64,000 nucleotides of DNA from Lactarius indigo (Eukaryota > Basidiomycota > Agaricomycetes > Russulales > Russulaceae), in the NCBI GenBank assembly GCA_025766275.1, contig JAFKAC010000016.1, positions 124,001-188,000 on the forward strand, written 5' to 3'. The position numbers and the translations under genes were made by a program. Positions within the stretch are counted from its first letter, which is position 1. Every line of letters begins with the position of its first letter. A model generated the notes under the pieces. That model was not told the DNA's origin, did no database searches, and saw only the letters and a program-made list of their open reading frames with translations. Below are positions 22,473-34,959 of the stretch, piece after piece.

Positions 22473-23989
22473 TACCAATCAGACCATTCTCCTTTCTCCG
22501 TGTCCTACCAAGCCCAATCTCCTCTTCTTCCTAATCACCATGACCCCTGCTCCATTCTCCACTCCATACCCTTTCGCCACCGCTCCTACAACTGCGTGTC
22601 TCCTTCTTGCCAGGCCGGTCCTTCAGCCGATCTTGGCGTATCTCCCCCGCCTCTGTTGCATAACCAAACCTGCGCCAACACGTTCCAGCACGGTGACGTG
22701 GATGCCCTCTTGGGGATGTGGCAACTTGCCCCTTCTGCGCGCCCCTTCTGCGCGCCCACAAGTGACCATCTCTCTGAACATCACCTGGGGAGTACAATGC
22801 ACTTACAGATGACGACGTAAACAACAACTTCTACGGCCACATCCCATAGCACATTCCCCACCGCAGCAAGACCCTCAAGCGCGCTGGGTGCGTGTTACTA
22901 TGCGTCATCCGCTGACTTCACACTTACACATTTTGAAGGCTCTTCCACTGCAACTTTGTGCTGCTAATCTCTGCGCGTACAGTGCCGGGCTCGGTTTTAC
23001 GCATGTGCGCTACTCGGTCACAACGGGTGATCCTAACTACTTCAAGGACAACGTTTTCACGCTCGCCAGGTGCACTACGACCCACCACGCCGGATGGAGC
23101 TGTTCATTGTCACCACGATGTACAATGAGCACAACACCCTCTCCGTTCTCGCCATGCACGTCGTTATGAAGAACATTACGTTTCTCTGCAAGCGCGCTCG
23201 CAGTAAGACTTGGGTCAAGGACGGCTGGAAGAAAGTCGTCGTCTGCATCGTCAGTGACGGGTGGCAGAAGATCAATTCGCGCATGCTGAGTACCATCGCG
23301 GCCATCGGTGCCTACCAGGAGAGCATCGCGACCAACGTAGTCAATGGCAAACCGGTTCCGGCACGTATATACAAGTATACTACCCAGAGTACTTGGTAAA
23401 TCATGATTTCCCGCTCTGTCTCATTTCGTCCGAAAACAGTTACTGTCACGGAGTTGAACAAGATCGAGGCCGCAGAGGGGCGGGCCTCAAGCCACCGAAG
23501 GAGGAGAAGGAGGATGCAGCGACGAAGCAGGAGGACTATTATCGTAACTTTAGGACAAAGTGCGTTGCGTCTTCGGCCTATTGACGCTGAAGGCTTATAT
23601 TTTTGTTTCAGTGTATTGCTTGCTGGCTTGGGTACTTTCGAACGCGAGTGGAATTTTTCCCAGAGAGGCTTACTTGCTAAACACGCTGGATTAGGCACTG
23701 TTGGCCGCTGTTATCTTGTGTGCGCCGATTTCATATATTTGTCCCTCCCCCTCATGTATCATTCTTCCCGGAAGTACAACGAACGGAAGCGCCAAAACGA
23801 GCGGTGTGAATAGTACGGTAAATGGACATCTGATCTTCATCCTGTACTCTGTCGCTCTCCTCACCTGTACGTCGACTTTTGTTTCCTTTCTCTCGCTCTT
23901 TGTTTTACTCAATTGAGATTGCCTTCGAAGTTGTGCGGTTCGTCAGGTCAACGGCGTACATGATCATCCGGCTCTTTGCGGGCGAGTAA
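22473..23989 (+). pseudogene. Chitin synthase pseudogene 1 (catalytic core deleted)
   Basis: The homology to the intact gene starts inside exon 2 (near residue 86) and covers exons 2-3 ([41 protein letters not shown]). In exon 4, after NKIEAAEG, the sequence jumps to the exon 14 segment [20 protein letters not shown], a loss corresponding to about 2.0 kb (roughly 14999-16998 of the intact copy). DVGT, EDRIL, QRRRW and most membrane spans are gone. A CAG-to-TAG change near 22849 adds a nonsense codon. The last exons are still recognisable to the terminal GE-stop at 23989. It cannot make an active enzyme. Confidence 0.9.
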
Positions 23990-25295
23990 TCATAACGTTT
24001 CGTTCTGCTATATATTTACATGACTCTGGGTTGATTCGCGCTACTGATAACGCCTTGGTATTTATACATTGTTTCTTTCTTGTGCTGAATGCTTACTACC
24101 ATAGCATTCGTGTGATTCAGGGTACTAAAGTAGTATTTAGATAAATCGGGTTTGTTCTTACAGTAAGTTATGTGGCATTTACTGTGCCATTGCTTTGGTA
24201 AATTGTTCATACATGCTGCCACTTGACCGCGGGCCGGGCAGCCTGGAACGCTCATCTTCCTTTCTTGCACTTTCCCTGCACTGCGGATGATCTCGAGCGT
24301 ATCCTGCAACGCCGTCAGTGCCCTTGATTTTACCATCATATATCCTTCCATGCCATTCCCTCAACATTCGGCATGTTCTTATCACACAGCAATTTAATGT
24401 GCGCAGCAATGCGATGACCGCATCAAGTTTGCTGTGTAGTTTGTGCTGTGGTCGGCTTAACGCTCAATCATTTTTTATCTGATCGAATTGAGCTGGTGTG
24501 GATATCTCTTGTGGGTGGGAGATTGAGTGATTGTGCTCCACGGCCTGGCCAAAGAGAACATGAACCAACGCATTTACTGCGCGGCTGCGCCGCAGAGCCG
24601 CGGTGGCCAGAATTTCTGGTTTGGAGGAGGGTGTGCTGTTTGGAGGTCGTAGTGAAAAGGGAAGGAGGGTAAATCGATGTGATTGGCGTTAAAGGGGTGT
24701 GCTAGCTAAGAAGAGGAACCTGAGATGATGGTGGTGGGCTCAAGATTTGTTGGCTTCCATCTGACTCTTATGAGCCCTTGGCGGCGGCCGTCCAGAAGAG
24801 CAGTCATGGGGTCGGCCCTGGACAACTCGTTGAAGGATGGCCCGTGTGGTGAGGAAGCGGATCGAGAATGCCGCCGAAAATTGTGAGTGGCTGTGCACTA
24901 GGCTTCAGGGGGGGGATGGCAGTGCGCGCAACGTTCATACGTTCACAGCCCGTACTAGAATTGAGCATTTCCTGTCATAATCTCACCGTCGGCGCACAGC
25001 ACTGGCATAGCCAAATGCTAGTACGATCCCCCACATGCCATTATGGGCTCTAGGCTCAACCTACCACTGGTAGGATCAACCGGCTAGATATATAAGGTCG
25101 GCGTGTTCGACATAAGATATGTCGCTAATAGCTTCCCCATCAATTCCTCTCTCATGCCCTCTCCAAAGTAAGTATTTCAGCGCTTTCAAGTTCTACTGCT
25201 GGAGGTAACAGCGTATCCTGTATTATCCCCCGTAGACGTGCACATGCGAGACACGTATCGCTCCCCCAAGCAGTTACCCTACTAACCACCGCCAA
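23990..25295. other. Spacer between chitin synthase pseudogene 1 and double F-box gene 2
   Basis: Homologous to 17491-18628 at both ends, with a middle portion (about 24130-24780) that has no visible counterpart. No gene is seen. Its last part holds promoter-like block c. Confidence 0.5.
24965..25205 (+). promoter_or_regulatory. Promoter-like block c upstream of double F-box gene 2
   Basis: Related to blocks a and b: GCACAGCACTGGCATAGCC and a TATA-like ATATATAAGG at about 25087. The coding-like segment that follows in unit 1 is degraded here by stops (for example TAA near 25283), so translation must begin later. Confidence 0.45.
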
Positions 25296-28200
25296 ATGCC
25301 CTATAAAAGGTACATATTCCGCCCATTGCATGCGCTACTCACCAATGTGATCCTTTTTTCGAAAGTCTCGATCAGGAACCTTTCCGACGAAGTGCTCCTG
25401 GAAATATTCTGTTATTATCTGGATGCTTCTCCACAACTTTGGCCCAAGCTCGTGCATATATGTCACAAGTGGAGACGTGTTGTATTTGCGTCCCAACAGG
25501 CTCTACATCTTCGACTGTTCTGCACGCACGGAACGCCTGTACGGAAGACCTTAGATTGCTGGCCCGTCTTGCCTATCGTTGTGCGGTACGGGGGACCTCC
25601 GGGGCTCAATCCGCCAGCTCCCGAGGACGAGGACAATGTCGTGGCCACACTAAACCAGTCTAACCGTGTCAGTTCTATTAGCCTCACCGTCACAAGCTCA
25701 CTCCTGGAAAAGTTATCCGCAATTGAGGGACCGTTTTTGGAACTCGAAGACCTCGTTCTTCTGTCTCGAGATAGAGTGGAATTGACCCTACCCGGCACCT
25801 TTCGGTGGGGGTCACGCCTCCGTACTTTGCACTTGACTAGTGCCGCCATTCCCACACTCCCGGAACTCCTTTTTCGTTCCACTGGTCTCGTAGATCTTCA
25901 GCTCCATGAGATTTCTGAACTTGGATATTTTCTCCCAGATACATTCGTTCACGCCTTGTCCGGGATGACCCAACTTCAAACACTTTCACTTCATTTCCTT
26001 TTCTTCGACCGACACTGGGACTACTTTCCCTTGTCTCCACAGTCAGGGGAACGCGTCGTTCTCCCTGCACTCACGTGTCTCAAGTATCGAGGGAGTAGCA
26101 TGTACTTGGACGACATCGTGGCTAGAATCGATGCACCTTGTCTGGCTGATATTGATATCACATTCTTCAGCCAGCCCGCGATGCACGCCTTAGATCTTGG
26201 TCGATTCATCCACCGGATAGAAACGCAGAAGTCATACCGCCGGGCAGAGGTTCTAACCTCTGACAGTGCTATCTCCATCTCCTTTACCCAACCAGAGGCC
26301 CTCACGCGTCTAAAGTTGCAAGTGCCCTCCAAGGTATTGTCCCAGCAGTTGTCATGCATGACTCAGATTTGCGATGATTTATCTACTTTCCTTCCTGTTG
26401 TGGAATATCTACGAATCAGTGCGACCAAGCCGTCAAGTGGGCAGGAATCCAGCAACAGGCATAAAAAATGGTTTTATCTCATCCGCCTCTTCAGCGGTGC
26501 AAAATGGGTTAGTGTTGCCAGCGGACACTTGACAGACATTGTGTTTGCTTTGTCTTCCAAAATGTGGGGGGAAACTGCGCTACCAGCGCTACATAAACTC
26601 TGCATACGAGAGCCTGAGCCGCGTTATGCGCCTTTGCAGAAGGCCATAGTCTCACTCATACACTCACGAAGTCTCTTAGAAAAGACCATAGCGGTGGAGT
26701 ATGAACGACTGTGCACCGATGAACTCTGTGGATCAGGTAAAACGTTTGTCCAACACTAGTTTTCATAACGCACTGATTTGCTTGGAGTAGGACCTCTTCC
26801 TCAACAGCCCATGGTTGAAATGCTCCCTGATGATGTCCTTCTCAACATATTTCGTCAATTCCTCTATGCCTCTCCGCAAATCTGGCCTACGCTCACGCAT
26901 GTATGCCGAAGATGGCGACGAATCGTGTTTACATCACCTATTGGCCTAGATCTTCGACTCTACTGTACCTACGGGACGCCCGTTTTGAAGACCTTAGATT
27001 GCTGGCCGGTGCTGCCTGTCATCTTACAGTACGGGGGGTCTCCGAGTCTCGACCCTCCAGCCCCCGAGGATGAGGACAACATCGTGGCCGCGTTGAAACA
27101 CTCTGATCGTGTCAGCTCCATTGGCCTCACCATCACAACTTCTCTCCGGGAAAAGTTCTCCGTGGTCGAAATGCCTTTTTCGGAATTAGAAGAGCTCGTT
27201 CTTCTGTCTCGAGATACCATGGAACTGAAACCCCCCAGTGCTTTTCGGTGGGGCCCACAGCTCCGTACTCTACACTTGACTAGGGTCGCCATTCCCACAC
27301 TCCCATCGCTTCTTGCTCCTTCCACAGGTCTCGTAGAACTTCAGCTCCATGAAATTCCCAAGGTCGGGTATTTTTCGCCATATGCACTCGCGAGTGCGTT
27401 GTCCGGGATGACACAACTTCAAACGCTTTCACTCCATTTCCTTTCCCTCCTCCCCCGTCGAAACTTCCTTGGCTTGCCTCCACACCCAGGGCAACGGGTT
27501 GTTCTCCCTGCTCTTACGCGCTTCAGGTATCGAGGAACTAGCAAGTACTTGGACAGCTTTGTGGCTAGAATCGATGCACCTTGTCTCGGGGATATTGATA
27601 TTACATTCTTTAACCAACCCACGATGGACGCTTTAGAACTCGGCCGATTCATCGAGCGGACAGAAATCCAGACCTCGCTCAGCCAGGCAGACGTTCAAAC
27701 CTCCGCGCATGTCATTTCTATCTCATTCACCCAACCCGACACTCCTACACGGCTTGATTTGCAAATACCATGTGAGCAGCTGGACTGGCAGTTGTCCTCC
27801 ATCGCTCAAATTTGTGGCCATTTTTCCACTTTCATATCTCGAGTAGGAGATCTGGGTATCAATGCGGATATACCATCAAGTGTACAGCGCGACATGGAAT
27901 GGCTGAGACTTATCGACTTATCTGGCGGTACAGAGGATCTTTATGGAGGCGTGAGAGACATCTTGCGTGCTTTGGGTATAATTGACGATGGGGAGCGCCC
28001 AGCCGTGTCCCCTGCCCTGCGCACTCTTCGTCTGTTCGACCTTGAGCCGCTGCACAGGTCATTGTCGGAAGTTGTAGAGTTATTCGCCACTACGCGACGG
28101 CATGTCAGTCGTCACGTACAAGTATATGCACGAGATCTCTCCTGCAAGATCTGTAATGCCCGTTTCACAAAGCAGGAAGAACTCAAAAAACACCTTGTCG

Positions 28201-28502
28201 TCTGGCATACATACCAAATCGTGTGCCCCTATTGTGGTGACTTCGAGTTTACGCCGAAATCCAGTGACCTATTCCGAGAACACCTCACAAGCAAACATCC
28301 TGAAGTCCCCCACGCCGAGACACTTGCGTCGAATCTTGCATTACAATCTTCCTCTACTTCCTCTTCCGGCAGCAATGATACCAAGGAAAACTGTCTACAC
28401 GCCTCAGTTATCTTCAAACACTTCATCGAATTCCATACGCCCCTGATTTTTGAAGGTTCCCTACCTCGGATTGATGTCGTCCAATTCTTGCATTCGCCTT
28501 AA
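25296..28502 (+). CDS. Double F-box/LRR protein with two C2H2 zinc fingers (intact)
   Basis: Likely an SCF ubiquitin-ligase adaptor with two F-boxes. Exons 25296-26736 and 26791-28502, joined by a 54-nt intron, encode 1050 residues. Module 1 has NLSDEVLLEIFCYYLDASP, then leucine-rich repeats to about residue 480. Module 2 starts with GPLPQQPMVEMLPDDVLLNIFRQF and repeats the same architecture (RTLHLTRVAIPTLPSLL, LQLHEIPKVGYF). Two C2H2 fingers follow, from Cys932/Cys935 and from the CPYCGDF segment. The fusion reading rests on the in-phase intron, its conservation in unit 1 and the 31-bp gap between the module 1 stop and the module 2 exon, too small for separate genes. The start is the first ATG of the open frame; a shorter one is possible. 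Confidence 0.75.
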
Positions 28503-29158
28503 CTCCACACCGTTCCCTAATAGTACAGTCTATGCACACCAGTTTTTCATTTTTTTTTTTTTCTGGAGGGGAACGCAGAGTACGCACACGGTCCTATCCT
28601 CATGTGTTATATGTACGACGTAATAAGCATGAGCAATTGCCAATCGTGTCCACCTTTGCACTGGCCCAGGACTAACTCTGTCTGAGACGGTGGGTAAGCC
28701 ATGAATATTGATGATACTCGGGTTTCACCAGGGTAGGCAGGAGACACGATAAGGAAAGAAGAAAGGTGAGGCAACCAAGTGAGCAAGATCAAGAGCAAGA
28801 TCCGTCAGCAAACACAAGAGCACACACACAAGCTCCTGCCAGTGGATGTTAATTTACCAGTTACAGTAACTTATTATAAAACCTTCGTCAAGTTACTGCC
28901 CCTGTTGAATACAAAAGGCACTCACACATACACTTTCTCCTCCTTTTCTTTGTGTGATTTCGGTTCGAGTCGTGCCCAAACAAAGGCGCTCACCAACTAA
29001 GGCACTCACCAAACTCACCCGTTTTTCTCGCCGCTTCGATCTCGATCTCGTTGCCTCAGTCTCGCATTTCCCTGGCCTTGGATTTGCCTAACCCTTCCTC
29101 CCCCCTTTCCTTTCCTTTCCTTTTGGATTTGGAACGCACACATCCCACCTAAAAATTG
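28503..29158. other. Spacer between units 2 and 3
   Basis: No gene is seen. The segment 28690-28990 resembles 22040-22300 ahead of chitin synthase pseudogene 1, which marks it as part of the repeated unit. Confidence 0.5.
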
Positions 29159-30225
29159 TTGTACCAACCCGCCTGTTCTCCTTTTTCACTGTGCCCTACC
29201 AATCCTAATCACCGTGACTGCGCCATCTCTTCCCCTTCATACCTTTTCACCACCTCTCCCGCCGTCCTTACACATGTCGCCTTTGTGCACCGCCAGCCCT
29301 TCAGCGTATCCGATCTCTACGTCCCTCCCCTGCCTCCTCTGCACAACCAACCCTGGGCCTACACATTCCACTGCAGTATGACGATGCAGATCATGATCTC
29401 GGAGACTCAGGAGGCTTGCCCCTTTTGCGTACACCTTCCGCGCGCTCATAGGAGCTCATCACTCTGAATATGCCTGGGCAGTACAGTGCACCTCTAGACG
29501 ACGATGCGAACAACAACATCCGCTACGGCCGCATCCCACAGCGCGTCCCCCGCCGCAACAGGAGCCTCAAGCGTGTCGAGTACACGTTCCCATGCAGCCG
29601 ACTTCACACTCACACACTTTTCAGTCTCTTCCACGGCAACCTAGACTCCCCCATACCAACAAAACATATCAATCTTTGCGCGTACAGGGATGAGCGTGAG
29701 TTTATGCGTATGCTACTCGGCAGCGACGGGTGACTGGTGACCCTAATGGTTTCAAGGACAAGCTTCGCTATCTGCCAGGTACGCTACGACCCACCGCGCC
29801 GGACGGGGCTGTTCATCGTCATGACGATGTACAACGAGGACGACACCTCCTTCGCGTGCACCATGCATGGCGTCATGAAGAACATTGCCTATCTATGCAA
29901 GCGCAATCGCAGCAAGACTTGGTGCAAGGACGATTGGGAGAAGGTTGTCGTCTGAATCGTCAGCGACGGCCGGCGGGAGATCAATTCGCGCACGCTGAGC
30001 GCCATCGCAGCCATCTGGGCCTACCAGGAGGGCATCGCGACCAACGCGTAGTCAACAGCAAACCGGTTTCTGTGTATATATACGAGCATACCATTCAGAG
30101 TACGTGGGAAATTTTGATGATCCGCTCTTGTCTGTCTCATTTTGCGCGAAAACAGTCGCCGTTACGGACTCGAACAAGGTCGAGAGTGTAGAGAAGGGAC
30201 TCGTCCCAGTGCAGATCGTGTTCGA
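29159..30225 (+). pseudogene. Chitin synthase pseudogene 2 (3' truncated)
   Basis: Covers exons 2, 3 and the first part of exon 4 only ([37 protein letters not shown], then KGLVPVQIVF). It starts at the same exon 2 point as pseudogene 1. A short duplication (TGACTGGTGAC) near 29730 and an in-frame stop around 29953 break the frame. Homology ends near 30225, before any catalytic aspartate after SDG. Non-functional. Confidence 0.88.
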
Positions 30226-30477
30226 GTAATACTCTTTGCAGATGGTACCAAGATCACATTGACACAGGCAGAAACCTAGTATTTAGAGGAGCCGTACGAG
30301 GCACGCTCAGTGTTTGGACATTTTTAAGAAAGTTCTGGTTCTGGAAAGAAACAAACCGCACCGTACTACATTGTTACTGATTAATGTCGATGCGACTTTC
30401 ATTTGACTAAACTATGGAGTTATGTGCATGGTTACATGTATCTGTTTTGTGCGAGTGGGAATACAAGGACTTGCCCA
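30226..30477. other. Junction between chitin synthase pseudogene 2 and F-box remnant
   Basis: About 250 bp with no recognised homology to the rest of the unit. It marks the deletion junction that removed the end of the chitin synthase, the spacer and most of the F-box gene in unit 3. Confidence 0.45.
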
Positions 30478-31085
30478 TGCGGAATGGCTCAGGCTTATTA
30501 ACTTGTCATATGGTACAGTGGACCTTTATGAAGGTGTGAGAGACATCTTGTACGCTTTGGGTTTCACTGGCGACGAGGAGCACCCGACTGTGTTCCCTTC
30601 CCTGCGCACGCTTCGTGTATTTGACCTTGATCCGATGCATGGGTCATTGTCGGAAGCTGTGGAGTCATTCACCACTGCACGGCAGCGCTCGAACCGTCGC
30701 GTGCAGGTATATGCACGAGAACTCTCCTGCAAAATCTGTAACGCCGGTTTCACAAAGCAGGAAGAACTCAAAAAACACCTTGTCGTCTGGCATACATACC
30801 AAATCATGTGCCCCTATTGTGGCGACTTCGAGTTTAAGCCAAGATACAGCGATCTATTCCAAGGACACCTCGCAACCAAACACGCTGAAGTCCCCACACA
30901 GGGATACTTCTGTCGAGTCCTGCATTACAATCTTCCTCCACTTCCCACGCCGGTACCCATGGTACCCAGCACAACAATCTACATGCCTCGGTTATCTTCG
31001 AACACTTCACCGAATTCAATGCACCTTGGACTTTGAATGGCTCCGAAACTCGGATCGATACTGTCCAATTCTTGCATTCGCTTTA
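30478..31085 (+). pseudogene. Double F-box/C2H2 gene remnant (3' end only)
   Basis: Matches the last 200 or so residues of the intact double F-box protein: AEWLRLINLSYGTVDLYEGV, then both C2H2 fingers (CKICNAGFTKQEELKKHL, CPYCGDFEFKPRYSDLF). After KHAEVP a frameshift moves the remaining tail into another frame, with homology to the end near 31085. It lacks both F-boxes and most leucine-rich repeats. The zinc-finger cysteines and histidines are all retained. Confidence 0.85.
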
Positions 31086-31605
31086 ACACCACATTTTTCC
31101 ATGACAGTACAGTCTACGTACGCCAGGTTTTCTGCTTTCTTGTTGAGAACGCACAGTACCTCAGATCTCATAAGTTACTATATGTCGTATCCCAGCACGA
31201 TCCTCGTACGCAACGTATCGTAGATCCTTTCTGGTCTGTCGTGTCTCTCCGCCGAGCCCGGCCCATATCCGCTCCTCTTCGCACTTTCCGCCAACGTGCC
31301 CGGCGCGTCGCTCGCCGCACTCTCCTCTCTCTCCACGTCCGGTAGCGGCTGTCTCTCCGCAGCGCGTACTCGCTGGCGTTCTTTCGCAAGGAGGACTCCA
31401 CGCCGTTCTGCGGCGACATATCCAGGAAGCCGGAGACGCACGTCGGGAGGTAGCATGTAATGCGAAAGAGGGGCGAATAAAAATCCTTTTTGAATATTGA
31501 ATTTGCGTTGTTGGAAAAAGAGAGCAGCCACTTCAATGACAAGTCGACGACAAGTGTCCTAGTCAGTACGCATTGCATGTTTGCCGTGCCCGGGACGCGT
31601 AAACA
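31086..31605. other. Intergenic, no gene called
   Basis: Contains overlapping minus-strand open frames (31168-31578), arginine/serine-rich and without a recognised domain. It lies downstream of the sedolisin stop codon and may include its 3' UTR. Confidence 0.45.
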
Positions 31606-33711
31606 CTATAAATCATCCAGCAGTTCCTCCAGCTCAGAAAAGTCAAGCGATCCGAGACCCGTGACCTATGGAGCCAAGAATTAGCCAATATCTCAAGAAC
31701 GCAAGTTTGCCGGGGACGCACAGGATCCCATCCACTATTAGCAGAGAATCCATTAGTTCCGCAGCCAGGGTTAGCGCCAAATGTGATGTCATTTATGCCT
31801 ATGTCTGCGACTTCGGGGTAATACAGCCAGTAATTCAGGAACCCAAGCGGTGTCTTGCCCTTCGAAAGCCGGTAGTCGTTCAGTAGCGAGACAATACCCG
31901 CTGCGATCTGTACTTTGAAGTTAGCCATGTGAGGGCGGACAGAGCAGAGATGGGGAGGGAAAGACGAACGGGTACCGCGCAACTCGTTCCGCTTATGGTG
32001 TAATAATCATTGCGGTGGACAAACGAACAGCGGTGTCCCTGCATAGCGATGTCAGGTATGCCACGGCCAGCGGGGCTGCACAAATTACGAGGTAATAATA
32101 CGTGATATCAGGTTACGGGAGAAAACTCACTTGTATAGACCGCTATACTGGTCGCCCAGCGTCTCAAGGTAGGTGGGCACGGCGCCGTCCTGGTAATCCG
32201 GACGCGGAAAAAGGTTTGAAAACCCGCCGCCGGAGAAGAACGCCCCAATCTCGGGGTATTTCATCGTGGCACCGACACCGGTGACCCAAGGACCTGCGAG
32301 AACATGTCCGTTTCATGAGCGATCTGTCATGATACTGGGACTTGTGTACTGCTTGAGAGCAGACAAAAAATGCCGCACATACAGGATGCAGGGAACCTAG
32401 GGCGGAATCGGACATTTCCAGAGCTGTCGACGCAGTCTTTACCGACGCCAAAGTCGCCAGTTGAGAAAAGGATGCTAGCTCCACGCACGCCAAGCTTTGC
32501 GAACAGTTCGCACGCGTTCTCCGCAAAGTCCGGTGGGATGTTCTCCTCAAACCCGCCGTACGATGCGGTGATCGTCTGCGGGAGATCCCCGTCATCCAGG
32601 CCGAGCATGTAGTTGAGCCAGTTGAGGTACGGTTCTACCGTGCCCAACTTGCCGCCTGTACTGTAGTAGCTGTGAGGGGTCGGGAACGCCATAGACTGCG
32701 CGTACTGGGTGTCGAGGTTCCCCTCCACGCTGGGTTTGTTCGGGTCATACTGGCCGCCGCTGATCGGGATAACCTTGAAACTCGCGTCTTCCCCGTCGGT
32801 GCGATACTCGGTCATGAATTTTTTCAGGTCATTTGGACTCGGAGAATCTCCCAGGAACCCTATAATCCCGAGCTTGTTCCGGTCTATAGCGGCGGGTCCG
32901 TAGCCTAGCGTGTTGTATATCCAACGTAGGGCTGACGGCGTCACGATGCCCTCCTCATCATCGCCATCATCGTCATCATTGCGTGGCAGCCCCCTTCCAA
33001 GGTCTAGCGACGCCTCCTTCGTTGTCGTCGCCATCGTCCCGGCACGGCGCAAACTCGTAGCATGTCTCAGCATGCGGGGAGAGCTGAAGTATGTCGTTGG
33101 AGCGATGGTTTTTATATGTGAGTGCAGCTCCGCGGGGAACCCATAGCTAATCGTGCGGAGTACCGTGTCGTTCGTCTCGGCGTGTCGGTAGAGCTGATAT
33201 GATGCACTGAGGAGGTCGTTAGCTTGGGACACGGGCACGTTGGTGACCGTCAACCAGCCACCGCCGTGTGACCTTGAGACGGAGGATGGATGGACACCGT
33301 GGTGTTTAAGCCAGGAGTTGACGAGTGTGAGCGTGTTTGGATGCGGCTCTACGAGATCAGCAAGCTGCTCCTTAGATAGGTGTGCGCCATATCTGCGATG
33401 GGGCAGAGGTACAGGTGGGTACATGGATGCCATCGAGGAGTAGTGGAGAGGACTTACTTTGGACTCCTTGGAAAACTAACCTCGTACAGCGTATCGACTA
33501 CTGCATTCTTGCGTTGAGGCTCGAGTGCAATGTGCAGGTCGATCGTTGTGCCGGCAGGTGGGTGGCCCAGAGTTTCCCAATGCTCCGGGATGTCACCCCA
33601 CGCGTGTTTCGTGCGCACATCGCCCCAACGGGGTTCGAGGGGCGTCTCTGCGAGGCAGTTGATTATCCCGGAAGCGAGGACAGAGAACACCAAGAGCGGA
33701 TGGGAGAACAT
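31606..33711 (-). CDS. Sedolisin, S53 tripeptidyl-peptidase-like protease
   Basis: A secreted acid-active serine-carboxyl protease, made as a proenzyme. Six exons: 33711-33458, 33392-32383, 32293-32131, 32075-31970, 31907-31722 and 31665-31606, giving 592 residues. The start MFSHPLLVFSVLASG gives a signal peptide. A pro-kumamolisin activation domain spans about residues 30-200 (EVSFPRSPKYGAHLSKEQL). The catalytic Glu308 and Asp312 are in VEGNLDTQY, the oxyanion Asp398 in ILFSTGDFGVG, and Ser507 in ISGTSCA. The calcium-site region appears as NDITFGANPGC...GWDPVTGLGSL near the end. In exon 4, donor gttcgt at 31969 was preferred because it restores family spacing after GTSCA. An acidic DDDDGDDEE insert lies near the propeptide cleavage zone. 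All essential residues are present. Confidence 0.93.
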
Positions 33712-33824
33712 GACTACTGGGGGCCAGTGAAATGGTGTGGTAGTATGCACGAGTAGTGCAACCGCCTCAAGTAAAGATGGCTGAACGTCCAGCGAGTTCT
33801 AAAAGCCAGAACGCTGACAGCAGT

Positions 33825-33853
33825 GGGGGGGAGGGGGGGGGGGGGGGGGGGGG
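33825..33853 (+). repeat. Poly(G) tract
   Basis: Seven G, one A, then 21 G, located about 115 bp upstream of the sedolisin start codon. Confidence 0.9.
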
Positions 33854-34959
33854 CAGAATATATATGATATACGGCAGAGTGTCGGAACTCCCAGTGAGAG
33901 CTGAATCCAAGTGCGGTCACATCCGAATTGAGTAGAGAAACAACCGAGAAACCTCCGGTCTCTCGCTGACCGTCGGCCTCAGGGCTCGGGGTTTAAAGTC
34001 TTGGGGGACCGATGCCAACAGAAAGACCGCTCTTGTCTGTGAGGTGGGGGCCGTTATCTCCTTTTTTTAAGCCGTTATCTCCTTTTTTTAATAAACCGTT
34101 TGTATTCCGGGACAGCATCTAAGGGCAAGACCGGTCGCCATGAGCCAGCATTAAAATGTGACCGAAGTTGTGTCGTACGTGATAAAAGGAGCGCCTAGGT
34201 CGGCTAATTCTCCAGAGTAATCAAACGTGCGGCTAAAAGGTACGCACGCCCTCCCATAAGACGCAAGAGTGGCCCGCGTATGATGACGATAGGTGGGTAA
34301 GGCAATGACAGGTGGATCGCTAGCATCTTGGTTAACCCGTGTTGTATTCTAAATGGACTCTCCTTCAAATGTGTCAAGAAACAAAGATCACTAGAAATTC
34401 ATTCCAATAGCAGGACTAGATCTAATCAGTATTCAGTCAGATAAATCGTCCGTTCTGCGTCGCGAGGTCCACGAGAAGTTGTTCAAGTCAGGAGTGCCAT
34501 CCAGTTTCAACGTCGCCGTGGTGACATCATTTCTCCTTCTAGGAACTCCCCGCGGACCCGTGACTGCAGTCATGCCGTCGTTGAACCACAAGACACCGCT
34601 AATTTTGGTGTCAATATGGAGTCTGTCTCAATATCGCACGCACTCTGTTAGGGCATGGCACGGAAGCAGATGCGGAAGATGAGGATAAAAGGGCACCATT
34701 GCAGGTGCCATTGCTAAACTGGCAGGGCGAAATCGCCCAGTTCTTTCCAGCACAAGGATAGCATTACGGCGAAACTACTGGCGCAACAACTTGAATGCGG
34801 ACGTGACGGCATTATATTACAAGATCTAGCTTATGGTTGTTTACGATCTGCGATTATTTATTTAGGGAAATGACTCACGTGACCATGGCGAAACCACTGT
34901 TCGCGTTCTTTTCTTTCTATTTCGTCCTTAATTCGTCAAACCACGCTTGATCCCATGTC

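Larger units (their letters stand above)
13949..31085 (+). repeat. Tandem array: chitin synthase + double F-box unit, three copies
   Basis: Unit 1 runs from the chitin synthase (homology from 13949) to 21868, unit 2 from 22473 to 28502, and unit 3 from 29159 to 31085. Gene order and orientation are the same throughout. Homology includes coding exons, introns, the chitin synthase 3' flank (a block TGATAACGCCTTGGTATTTA at 17546 and 24051) and the spacer. Both pseudogene copies start at the same point inside exon 2, so units 2 and 3 share a common truncated ancestor or one derives from the other. Confidence 0.85.

Noticed and set aside
26778..28502. Module 2 as an independent F-box gene starting at 26778
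   Set aside because: It would start 19 bp after the module 1 stop with no promoter room, and its first codons would be the intron's 3' end; the fused model fits both copies better.
31168..31578. Arginine/serine-rich minus-strand open frames downstream of the sedolisin
   Set aside because: Two overlapping frames compete, neither has a domain, and the region is the sedolisin 3' flank.
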